From Symbiodinium natans (Eukaryota; Sar; Dinophyceae; Suessiales; Symbiodiniaceae), in the NCBI GenBank assembly GCA_905221605.1, contig CAJNDS010002170.1, positions 248,001 through 312,000 of the forward strand: 64,000 nt of DNA, in the 5' to 3' direction. The notes under the pieces are model-generated. The model made no database searches, was not told the origin of the DNA, and saw nothing but the letters and a program-made list of their open reading frames with translations. A program made the position numbers and the translations under genes. Position 1 is the first letter of the stretch; each line of letters starts with the position of its first letter. Positions 1 through 9,657 of this stretch are shown here, in pieces.

Positions 1-1097
1 TGTTTGCGCCCTTGTGCTTGAATCTTGAGGTTCAGTCCAGCGTTCTTTCCAGTGCCTGCGGGTACACCGAGTTCGAGGTCGGGCCTCTGGCCATGATTTT
101 GGTTCTTTTTGATGCTCGTTTGACCTTTTGGACGCATCCTACTTGTAAGACAAATCATGCACTCTGTTGGATTCTGATGGAAACTGTCGTGCTGAGGGGG
201 CTGAGTACTTGATACAGAGTGAGGGACGAACGCATGAAGCGCTTGCTCTGGATTTGGACCAGGACAAGCTCTACTTTGCTGCCACGACGCCGAGCGAGGG
301 CCACAGGAAACGGCGTCATAGGATTCAAAATAGGATTTGATAGGATTTGCTCCGAATGCCTCTGATCGACATCCTCTCGGTTAAGTCAACATGGTGCGCT
401 GAGGCGGTGATGAACTTTGGTGCTGGGATGGCTGGGACGCCTAATCGGGCACTTCCTGTGGCTGTGATAGTGTGGGTATGGGAGTCCTTGGGCCCATGTG
501 GGTCGCATGAGCAAACGCGGTTGCAAACCCTCACGTCTCAGATCTTCGCATGTTTTGCACATGCGAGCCCCAATTGCCCAATGTGCCTCTTCTCGGCAAA
601 GGCACCGACGCTCCGAACGTCAGCATTCGACAAGTGCAGAGCTTCAGCAATAGGTCGGCACCTGTCGAAGTTCGGTTATGTTCGGTTGAGTCACCTGCTG
701 CACAGCCTGCTCTGCTGCGCTGACAGAACTGTCGATGATAAGCCTGTTGTGACAGAGATCCCATCTAGCACAGAACGTCGTGGCAGACCGCCAAGGCAAC
801 TTACCAACTTGCAGGCTTCAACAATTTCCGGTTTTTGTGAGATTTAGGAACTTGATATCTCTAATCGCCGAGCTGTGTATAGGGTTTGCATCAGGCCTTA
901 TCAGTCTTACAGGCCCCTGCACAGGGTTTAGGCCCTTGAGTAGGGCCTTAGGGCTCTGTGGCGGAAGGCTGAGCCTGCGCAACTTCCGAGTCCATGGCGG
1001 CGTCCTCTACATCAAAGTGCTGGTGGCCTCAGCTAAACTACCCGGGGACAGCTCTTTCGCATCTGAGAAGGAGCTTTGGGTAGCTCGAGTAAAATCT
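1..1097. other. No recognisable gene
   Basis: Open frames here are short, overlap on both strands and resemble no family I know. Short runs such as agggtttaggcccttgag near 925 are the kind of degenerate telomere-like words scattered through this window. I see no coding sequence. Confidence 0.5.
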
Positions 1098-1234
1098 GTA
1101 ACGGGAACCGGTGGGCTGTAACAGGAGAAAATGTTGCAGGAACCGGGCTGGGATCGTTTCAGGAACTGGCAAATGCTGTTTCAGGAACCAAGGGGGCTCT
1201 GTAACGGAAACCAGCCCACGCTGTAACAGGAACT
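1098..1234 (+). repeat. Left arm of an inverted pair of 22-bp repeat arrays
   Basis: Seven copies of a 12-base core close to GTAACAGGAACC start at 1098, 1118, 1133, 1156, 1178, 1201 and 1223, so most units are 22-23 bp apart. Variants include GTTTCAGGAACC and GTTGCAGGAACC. The same core in reverse complement forms a second seven-copy array at 1702-1836. The cores are conserved while the spacers between them vary. Confidence 0.85.
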
Positions 1235-1701
1235 GGGGGCCTAAGGATCTAAATTTTTTTGGGTGGGCGAACACAAGCCCTCATGGGATTCTTGGGAGTA
1301 CTTCCTTGGCAAGGGGTGGATTTGGGTTGGGGACCCCTTGGGCCGTGTGCACGCAACGGTGTGTTCAAGGTCCCGGCCGTGAAGAAAATGGCGTCTGTCT
1401 AACCTGCAAAGTCTGAGCCCAATCCTGGTTTGGGTGGCACGTGACCTACATGATTGGCAGCGCGAACAGAAAAAATGACATCTTCGACCTGGGTGCCATG
1501 AGTAGTGCAGAGCCACGGGTGGATTGTTTACATGGGTGGCCACGTGACTTGCGCGAGGGCCCCTCATCTTCCAAGCCCTCAGCCCCCCGAAGCCCTTTGT
1601 TTTCTCTGCTTGGGTGATTCAAGCGAGTGCCCTGAGTTGCACCCTCAGCCCTATAGGGTTTAGGTTTAGGCTTGAAGGTTTAGCGGTCTCGCTTCCCCGC
1701 T
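1235..1701. other. Spacer between the two inverted arrays
   Basis: This 467-base segment lies between the facing arrays. It contains no convincing open reading frame. It would be the loop if the arrays paired. Confidence 0.5.
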
Positions 1702-1836
1702 TGTTCCTGTTACGCCCCCCCTCAGTTCCAGTTGCTTTCCCACCCAGTTCCTGTTACAATTCTGAGCGGTTCTTGTTACAGTCTGGCTGGTTTCTGCAAC
1801 TTGGTTCCTGTTTCGACGGACACTGGTTCCTGTTAC
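1702..1836 (-). repeat. Right arm of the inverted pair of 22-bp repeat arrays
   Basis: Seven copies of a core close to GGTTCCTGTTAC start at 1702, 1724, 1746, 1768, 1789, 1803 and 1825. The period is 22 bp except for one 14-bp step. They are the reverse complement of the cores at 1098-1234. The arrays are imperfect copies of each other, so the pair looks old or is kept by selection on the core only. Confidence 0.85.
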
Positions 1837-4575
1837 GCCCGCCACCCGGGTAACTCCCCAAACTGTGGACTCCCCCGAAACCCTGGGCCTTATAAAGCTT
1901 AGGGTGTAGTGAAGATTAGGGTTTCATCAAGCCCATCGAAGCTCATGGTGCCCTCGCCCCCAAGTAAGGTCCTGGCTCGTTTTGCTCCTGGACTCCCGGC
2001 GTGCAGCGTGACTGCAGCTTGGGGGGGAGGCCGTGGAGGTGGGGAGGGGGAGGGGGCCGATGGGAGGATCGAAAGTGATCCGACTGTGTTTGTTCGTTTC
2101 CTATCATGAGTCGCCGTGAGAGAGAATGGACAATTGCGAAGTGTACAGGGTGCTCGCCAGCCAACAACGTCCATGTCAAGTAGTAGGCAATATGTTCCAG
2201 ACCCACCTCCTGCATCAAACGCTTGTCGCGCCTGGGGAGGCCAGAGGCCCCTTGCCGAAGCTTTACACAGAGTAACAAGATTCCTATGTCATTTCCGTCA
2301 GTATCACTTTCATATCTGTTCCTAGTCGGTTCTATAAAGCCCTTGCCCAGTTCTTTTCTAAGCCACAGGATTAGCGAGATGTCTTGCATGTCCTTTTGAT
2401 CACTTCCAAGTTTGAGAGCTCGTTGTATCGGGGCCTCTTGATTGCTGTCAAGACATAGGGTTGTGCATCCAACCGCGGACCGCGTGTCAAGCCACCTAAG
2501 GTTGCAGCTGCAGAACGGCTCAGTGGCCCTGGTGGGAGGAGCCTGCAGCTACTTGCAGAGCTCCTGCAAGCGACACAATGTGCGTTTGGGCGTTGTGTAG
2601 GTTGTGTAGATGTATGTCAATTCTGTGTAAATGTGTGTAGACTCCAGCACAAGAGCCACTAGCAAGAGCCTTTTAAGACACGACGAAGCGCAGGATCTCT
2701 CCGCTGCTCTAGGCCTGGCAATCCTGGCAACCCAGGTTGAAAGGATGATTTAAAATTTAGGCTTAAGTGGCTTAAGTGCAAATGTTGTGTTCGGATGTCG
2801 CACGTCGTGGGTTTGGAGTTCAAGAGCTGTGGCATGACTGGCAGCCAGCTGGCATTGACAGGCCGTATTTTGTTGGCCTTCTGCATGCGGCTTGGTGAGA
2901 AGGCGAAACCGAGGAAACCGAGCAGTGATGTGCAGCTTGCCTCTTCATGGCTCTTCATGGCTCATGTGCACGCACGACGCCGGGTGGGGTCGGGGGATAG
3001 AGGGCGGGGGGTAGAGGGGACAGCCGGGACAGCTGTTCCTGCTACCGGTTGGGTGCATCTACACATCCTACACTCAGAGCACCTTCATAAAGAAATCAGC
3101 TTCGGCTTTTTTGCCTGTTGCCAAACTCTGAGCTCAGCTGCTCTCCGAAAGGCCCTCACAGAGCAGTCTGCGACAGCCTCAGTCCACAGAGAGCCATGCT
3201 GGAGGGGAGTCAGGGCAACAGCACCGTCCTGAGTGTGAAGGCCTTTGAGAGAGCGCTATTTATAATACCCTTAAATCTTCCACCCTAATTAACTAAACCC
3301 TAAAGGACCAATAAATCACGTACGACAGAGAGCACATCGATGTGAGGATCGGTGAGCTCTGTTTGGCGCTGCTACCTCTGATGGGCTTACCACACCCAGG
3401 CTGTCAGGTAGCCTATTCATTACCAGTATGATGGTTGCAGGTAGCCGCGGAGAGATCGGTAGCAGAGAGCCGCTCTTCCACCGAAATCTGCTTTGACATT
3501 GTTGGCAAGATTTCACCTTCAACCCCCTTAATATGTAATCCCGCATCATTCGCAGGGGGGACCTTGCTCCTTATCTTCACGAAGCTGACCTGCTGCCGCT
3601 GCTGCATCCGCGTCACGCGCAAGGCACATGGTTAGAGTTCTTGAGCCCGGAGCCCACCCTCAGCCAATCTCAGCCACGAACAGTGAACCCCTTTGGCTCA
3701 GAGTGCGATTCCGGGGCCGATGGTCTCAAAGTATCCCCAATTTGAGGTGTAGGGCCTTGGATCCCTGCGGGGCGTGTTCACTGAGGGTCTTGAAGCTGAA
3801 TCAGTTGATCTCCCTCCGTTGGCATGGCAGCCGACTCATCTCCCAAAAACCTGAGGTTTTTCAACTTCCTCTTAGATGACGGTAACAAATATCTTGAAGT
3901 TATGTTCATAAAAATATCCCTGTAATCAGAAATGCCTTGAAAACATAGGCAAATCCCCATACAAAATACTCCCCAAATCACAAAATAGAAAATATCATAG
4001 ACCGGAAAGCATAAAAAAAGATAAGTTTAGCCCCCTTACCCGATGGACTTTCTCACCCCCTACGAAAACCGAACTCGAGATCGCGAGGCGCTGTTTTGAA
4101 TTATGAATTCAAATCCAGCAGGCCCCGCGCTCAGTTGCTCGCAGTGTCTTGGTGGGTTGGGGGCTGGTGGGTTACTATATTGGCAGCTCCGTGGCTGTGG
4201 CGGTGGCTCGTTGGCTCGCAACGGCTGGGTGGCTCACAATAGCGGTGCTCGATGGGTCGCGTAAGAAATCGTACTGTGGGGTCTTGGTGTCTCTTTCTGA
4301 CCCAATCTGGGCCGCAACAAATCGTATTGTTGGGCCTTGGTGCTCTCACTGAGGCTTTCGCCCGGCTGAAACATGCCTCAAGATCGACGACGACGACCAC
4401 GAGCTTCAGCTCGAGGTGACGCTCTGCCAGGCGAGCTCGGGTGCCACCAACAAGTGCAAGGCGAGGCGAATGCATGCGCCAATGCGTGCCATTGTCTTCC
4501 TCCACAAGCCGCAACTCCCTCAACACCCCAAACCCAACCCCCCAAAACTAGCTCCCCGGACCCTACAACCTCGCA
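1837..4575. other. No recognisable gene
   Basis: About 2.7 kb with only short, mutually overlapping frames on both strands. Nothing matches a protein family that I know. I found no clear tRNA or rRNA in it. Confidence 0.45.
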
Positions 4576-5117
4576 AGAGGGCATCTCGTTGGCCACCTTC
4601 GATGGTATCCTGGGTCTGGGGCTGCCGGGCATCTCCCACGCGCACCAGGCACACGGCGTGAGTGCCTCTATACTGGGTCTATAAAGGCAATTTGGTATGG
4701 TTTTATGTGGGCTTAGAGAAGCGAGCTCTATCAACAAGCGGGAAGCAAACAGCTTTTTTGGCATAGAAAACACGAGAACGTTTCCCACTGCCCGCCACAG
4801 ACCGTTTTGGTTCATAGCCATAGCTGGGAGCTGCCGGCGCTCATCCGCGACCCTGCGCCCGAGGCCGGGGCCTCAGAGAGCGCCTCTGGGGTCGGGCTTG
4901 CAATGTCAATGTCAATCTCCTCACATGTTCGGGGGACGCTCGTTGACTCGTTTTTGGTAGAGGGTCGTGCGTGGGGGGCTCTACTTTCCTAGGCTTCGGT
5001 AGATGCACACCGCAGCATGCATTTCAGCGGGTTGGGCAGCACTGTGAAGAGGCGACCATGGCAGACCATTTAGTCTTTCTGTTCGATTTGGGAAACACTG
5101 GGGCCCGTCCCGGTTTG
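4576..5117 (+). pseudogene. Aspartic protease (pepsin-like) gene fragment, two exons
   Basis: The first piece (4576-4655) encodes FDGILGLGLPGIS at 4598-4636, the hallmark sequence around the flap and second-lobe approach of pepsin and cathepsin D proteases. It ends at a good GT donor (gtgagt at 4656). A second piece (5049-5117) reads LVFLFDLGNTGARPG, which resembles the following pepsin block with a 'FxFxL...G' pattern. The catalytic DTG motifs are not visible, and telomere-like repeats begin 20 bases later. The sequence therefore looks like a truncated remnant, although exons lying outside this stretch cannot be excluded. The first exon is quite sure; the second is tentative. Confidence 0.5.
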
Positions 5118-5138
5118 CAAGCCGGCGCCTCCAGTTTG

Positions 5139-5292
5139 GGGTTTAGGGTTTAGGGTTTAGGGTTTAGGGTTTAGAGTTTAGGGTTGGACCCGAGCCCGAA
5201 AGAAGGGTGAAAGGTGCCAGGTGCCCTTTTTGGGTTATGGGTTCCCTTATAGTAATGAGTACCAAAAAGGGTTTAGGGTTTTGGGTTTAGGG
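5139..5292 (+). repeat. Telomere-like TTTAGGG repeats, forward
   Basis: Six to seven TTTAGGG units, one of them degenerate (TTTAGAG), occupy 5139-5185. Looser GGGTTTAGGG words follow at 5261-5292. TTTAGGG is the plant-type telomere repeat, also reported in dinoflagellates. In this orientation the G-rich strand runs to the right, as at a right-hand chromosome end. Confidence 0.8.
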
Positions 5293-5431
5293 TACCCTTC
5301 TTGTAATATGGTTACTGGGCTACCAAGAAGGTGGTACAGCAAGGGGGTCCCTGTAGGGTTTATGTAGGCTGAGCCGATATCAGGCCGAGATGCAGCGTGC
5401 GGCAGAGGCACGCTTGTCTGGCTGTTGGCGG

Positions 5432-5630
5432 GCCCCAAACCCAAAACCCTAAACCCCGTATACTCTTAACCCAAAAACCCTAAACCCATGAGTCGATCCG
5501 TTTGGCAGGTAACGGTGCTGCGCACGCAGCTGGCCACACTTGCCGCACGCGTGCAGGCAGCTTTGTCGTCTCGGGCTGTTCCGTCACAGTGCGGTCCACC
5601 CCACCTAAACCCTAAACCCTAAACTAAACT
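5432..5630 (-). repeat. Telomere-like CCCTAAA repeats, inverted
   Basis: ACCCTAAACCC words occur at 5432-5487, and a cleaner run occurs at 5601-5630. They are in the opposite orientation to the block at 5139-5292, so the two blocks face each other across about 140 bases of other sequence. This is the arrangement of a head-to-head telomere junction or of an assembly join of two chromosome ends. Confidence 0.7.
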
Positions 5631-5797
5631 CTTCTAAGCCGCCCCAAACCCCAAATAACACTCTTAAGCCCCCTAAGCCGAACGTATACACTCCGAAGCT
5701 CATACCACCTCGAAACCCTGATGTCCTTGCAGGGTTTATGTAGTGGCGGCGCACTCCAAGCTGAATGTCGAGCTTTTAGAGTTAAGGGGTTAGGGTT

Positions 5798-5897
5798 NNN
5801 NNNNNNNNNNNNNNNNNNNNNNNNNNNNNNNNNNNNNNNNNNNNNNNNNNNNNNNNNNNNNNNNNNNNNNNNNNNNNNNNNNNNNNNNNNNNNNNNN
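5798..5897. other. Assembly gap of 100 N
   Basis: Exactly 100 undetermined bases, the usual placeholder for a scaffold gap of unknown size. The left flank ends in telomere-like ttaggggttagggtt-type sequence. The right flank starts in the middle of a reverse transcriptase. Any apparent reading frame across the gap is meaningless. Confidence 0.99.
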
Positions 5898-6560
5898 CGG
5901 GCTGCAACGGAAGCCGACCCTCGAACAACGATACTGAGCATCGATGGCGTGGGTGCGTACGACCACATCTCCCGTGCCAGTATGCTGCGGGCCTTGAGCT
6001 CCCACCCATCGCTGGCCGGCCTGGTACCGTTCGCGCACCTTTTCTACGGGCAGCCCAGCCGCTATATCTATTACGATGAACGGGGGGAGGGGCATGAGGT
6101 GTTGCAGGGCGAGGGCGGGGAACAAGGCGATCCACTGATGCCGGGGCTATACGCGCTCGGCCAACATGCGGCCCTTCTCCACCTGCATTTTCAGTTGCGG
6201 CCAGATGAACGCCTCTATGCTTTCCTGGATGACGTCTACGTCATGTCCACGCCGGAGAGGACCCTCCCCGCCCTTCGGTCAGCACAAGAGGCTCTGTCCC
6301 AACACGCCAACGTCCAGGTCCGCCTCGGCAAGACGCGGGCATGGAACGCCGCTGGCGAGGAGCCTCCGGGCCTGGTCGCTGCGCTGCCCCGCCGAGGGAG
6401 AGCCACCCTGTTGGACAGGGAGCTGGGCCTTGCCGCCTGAGGCACAAGGTCTGGTGGTGCTGGGGACTCCCATTGGCAGCCGCGAGTACGTCGCGCGCGT
6501 CCTGGAGGAGAAGCGAGCGCAGCAGGCAAAAAGGTGCGAGAAAAAAAATAGACAAAGGCC
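5898..6560 (+). pseudogene. Reverse transcriptase of a non-LTR retrotransposon, partial first copy
   Basis: Reverse transcriptase core of a LINE-type element, cut on the left by the assembly gap. Palm motifs are intact: motif A SIDGVGAYDHIS near 5938, motif B EQGDPLMPG near 6118, and motif C FLDD near 6222. A frameshift lies at about 6400-6425, since the homologous segment LPPEAQGLVVLGTPIGS continues in another frame. The copy then ends close to gtgcgagaaaaaaaatag near 6533, before the endonuclease part. It lies head-to-tail with the fuller copy at 6655-9657, and about two thirds of the residues compared by eye match it. It is not expected to make an active enzyme. Confidence 0.85.
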
Positions 6561-6654
6561 TCGGTTGACGGCACGCTCGTGAGACCCATCAGCACCACGG
6601 GTCGCCCTGCGCGCAGCGGAGGGCAACAGACCCTCACAGGTACCCCGAGCTGCG

Positions 6655-9600
6655 ACATGGCGATGTCGACTTGCGAGCCGTGCTGGCCCAGAGGGTGTTC
6701 ACCCTGCAGTCCCCGCCGCGCATCATGCGCGGGGCACTCCGGCAGGTATTGCGCGAAGGGTTGGAGCTGATCCGCGACGGGCCCGACGCACAATCTGTGC
6801 AGGCTGGATGGGGCCTGTTCCTACTGGGGCCTCGGATGTTGTTGTATCGGTCGCGGGGCCAGACCACCCTGCCGCCGGCGGAACTTGCGCGGCGGGTCGC
6901 CTTGCTGGGGTGACTTGTTGGCGGAGGCTGCGCAGGCAGCAGTGGCGGCGCCTTCGCAACAGCACTTGCGGCGGTCAGCAGGACGACGATCGCCGGGCGG
7001 AGCGGGCGGCGGCCCTGGCACATCTGGGGGAACTGTCGGCCGCCAGTTCCGCCCTGGAGGCCGCCCCACTCGCCCCGGCCACGCTGGAAACGCTGGCCAC
7101 GTTGCGCGATCCAGCCAAGCGCCCGCAGACCCGCCAGGTCCCGCTCCCAGGCTGGCTGGCGGATTATGCTGGGCCCACCCCCCTAGCCTTGGATTCCGCG
7201 AAACTGCGTGCTAACTTGCAAGGCGCGCGCCGGGGGGCGGCTGCTGGCCCTTCTGGTGCCACGGCTGAAGACTTGCGGGTCTTACTTGACGATGAAGTGC
7301 TGCGACCTGCTCGTCGCTGCCGCGCACCGTCTGGCGCAGGCGGACGTGCCAGACGCCGTCGCTGCCGGCCTGCGCTTGGGGCGAATGGTCAAGCCGAGCG
7401 GGGGCGTTCGTGCCCTGGTCATGGGCGATGTCTTCCACCGCTTGGTGTCACGGACGTTGGCCCAACAGTTCTCCACGCCCCTACAGGAGGCATGCGCGCC
7501 CTACCAGTACGCCCTTTCCACACGGTCGGGTGCTGAGGCGCTTGCGAGAGCTCTCCGCGTGGCCACCGACAGTAGCACATCCACAACCGTTGTCAGTCTG
7601 GATGGAGTCGGGGCGTACGACCACATCTCGCGCAGGTGCATGTTTGACGGCCTGTTTGCATCCCCGGCGTTGGCGCCCCTCATCCCTTTGGTCCGCCTTT
7701 TCTACGGCGGCGACAGCGAGTATTTGTTTTATGATGCATCGGGCGCTGCTCACTCCGTGCTGCAGTCGGAGGGAGAGCAGGGGGACCCGCTCATGCCCGG
7801 TTTATTCGCTGTGGGCATCCACCAGGCGTTGCGGGCCGCGCACTCCTCTTTTGAACCGGGCGAGGACTTGTTTGCGTTCCTGGATGACACGTACATATCC
7901 TGCCCCACTGCAGACCGCGCCGCCCCCACATTCAGGGCCTTGCGTGACGCTCTGGCTGCACATGCCAACATCGAAAAAAAAAAAACATCGATGTGCACTT
8001 GGGTAAGACGAGGGTTTGGAATTCGGGGGGCGTCGAGCCGGCAGGCTTTGCGGACGAGGACCGCCCGCCCTCGTGGGTGGGCGATTGGACTCTCCCGCCC
8101 GAACAGCAAGGCATGGTGGTGCTGGGCACACCGCTCGGGAGCCACGCGTTTGTAGCGGCCCACCTACAATCCAAACTGGATGCCCACAAGACGCTTTTGT
8201 CCAAGCTCCCCTCTGTCCCGGATCTGCGGTTGCGTGGTTGTTGCTCCTCATGTGCGCGGCTCCCCGCTGCCATTACTTACTCCGCGCTCTCCCGCCCGGC
8301 TACACTGCAGCCTTCGCCCGTCAGCACGATGAGGCAGTCCTCGCATGCTTGCAGGAGTTGCTGGCTAATGACGGGCCGCCGATGTGGGAGGTCAATGCCA
8401 CTCGCCGGGCTCAGCTTCCGCTGCAGCTGGGCGGTCTGGGCTTGCGCTCCGCCGAGACCACGCGCTTCGCATTGGGCTTCTTGGGCGGATACGCTCCCTA
8501 CCCTCCGCGACCGGCACCCAGGCATTGTGGCGGACTTGCTCCGCCAGGCTGAAGCCTCCCGCTCGGAAGCACGGACTGGCGGCATTGCGCCAAGTGTATC
8601 TGCGGCGCTGCACGCGGAGTCTTGTTTGCGACAGGCGGGGTTTGATGCGCCGTCGTGGCCTCAGTTGCTGGACGACCGCCGCCCCCAGGGCCAGGCGGCT
8701 CGCAGCTTTGGTGACCCTCTTCACGGTTGGCAACGGGCGGCCACGGCCTGCCTGGATGCCGCAGCGTGCGACAGCCTCCTTTCTGACCTTGACCCGGCTT
8801 CACGCGCGCTGCTGCTGTCCCAGGCGGGCCCTGGCGGATCCCGTGCCCTCACCGTGCTTCCTACCGCCCCGGAGTTCCGCATGCCCTCCGACTGCATGCG
8901 CGTCCTGTTGCTTCGGCGATTGCGCCTCCCGTTGCCCCATACACCGGCACGTTGTCGCTGTGGCGGGACTTTGGACGCTCTGGGGGATCACAGGGCTGCG
9001 TGCCCCACTGCGGGCGTGTTGGGCCCGCGTGGCGCGCCTTTAGAGAGAGCAGCCGCCAGGGTCTGCCGTGAAGGCGGGGCGCGGGTGGCCACCAATGTTT
9101 TCCTGCGCGACATGAACGTCGACGTGCCGCTCGCGGACGCTCGCCGCATCGAGGTGCTGGCGAACGGGCTACCGTTGTGGCAGGGCGCCCAGGCAGCGGT
9201 CGACACCACTTTTGTCAGCCCCATTGGCCGGGACGGCGCCGCGCGAGCAGGCGCAGACCGCGTGCCAGGCAAAGCGGCGGCGGACGCCGCGCGCAGGAAA
9301 CGCCAAGCCACGTATCCGGAACTGTTGGCGGCCCGTAGGTGTCGCTTGGTGGTGCTGGCGGTCGAGGTGGGCGGGCGCTTTGGCTCCGAGATGGCGGATT
9401 TCCTCCGCCGTCTGGCCACCTCCAAAGCGCGGGCGGCGCCGCCGTGGCTCCGGGCAGCGGCCCGGCAGGCGGCAGGTCACCGCTGGACAGGTGTGTTGGC
9501 TGTCGCAGCGCAGCGGGCTCTCGCCATGTCACTCCTTGAGCTGCCGTTGGACAGGGCAGACGAGTGTGACGGGGCGGAGCCGCCGCTGGCTAATCTGTTG

Positions 9601-9657
9601 GCGGACGCTCGCCACGTCTACTCCGTGGCCGCCAGCCGCTTGCCGCTGCGCGCCTGA
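6655..9657 (+). pseudogene. Non-LTR retrotransposon with reverse transcriptase and restriction-like endonuclease, frameshifted
   Basis: One protein can be followed through at least five frame changes (near 6905, 7285, 7980, 8236 and 8475), so this is a decayed copy. In order: an N-terminal segment with GWGLFLLGPRMLL; a spacer with RAERAAALAHLGELSAAS, a pattern I associate with dinoflagellate retroelements; the reverse transcriptase with motif A SLDGVGAYDHIS (7588), motif B EQGDPLMPG (7776) and motif C FLDDTY (7876); and a thumb. The C-terminal part has a CCHC knuckle, CRCGGTLDALGDHRAAC (8953-9002), followed by a PD-(D/E)XK-like stretch with RIEV and VDTTFVSP (9147-9220). That is the layout of R2/CRE-like elements with a restriction-like endonuclease. 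The stop is at 9655-9657, and A-rich tracts follow at 9722 and 9738. Confidence 0.85.
7969..7990 (+). repeat. A12 insertion flanked by a CATCG duplication
   Basis: Inside the reverse transcriptase the sequence reads acatcg, then 12 A, then catcgatg. Removing 17 bases (A12 plus one catcg) restores the frame and gives HANIDVHLGKTR, matching the first copy's HANVQVRLGKTR. It looks like a small poly(A) insertion with a target duplication of 5 bases. Confidence 0.7.

Noticed and set aside
1098-1836. CRISPR array
   Set aside because: The repeats are 12-base cores with a 22-bp period, degenerate and in two facing blocks. The genome is eukaryotic, and no cas genes are near.
5721-6440. A long frame running across the N gap
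   Set aside because: It is open only because the 100 undetermined bases have no stops. Only the part after 5898 is a real reverse transcriptase sequence.
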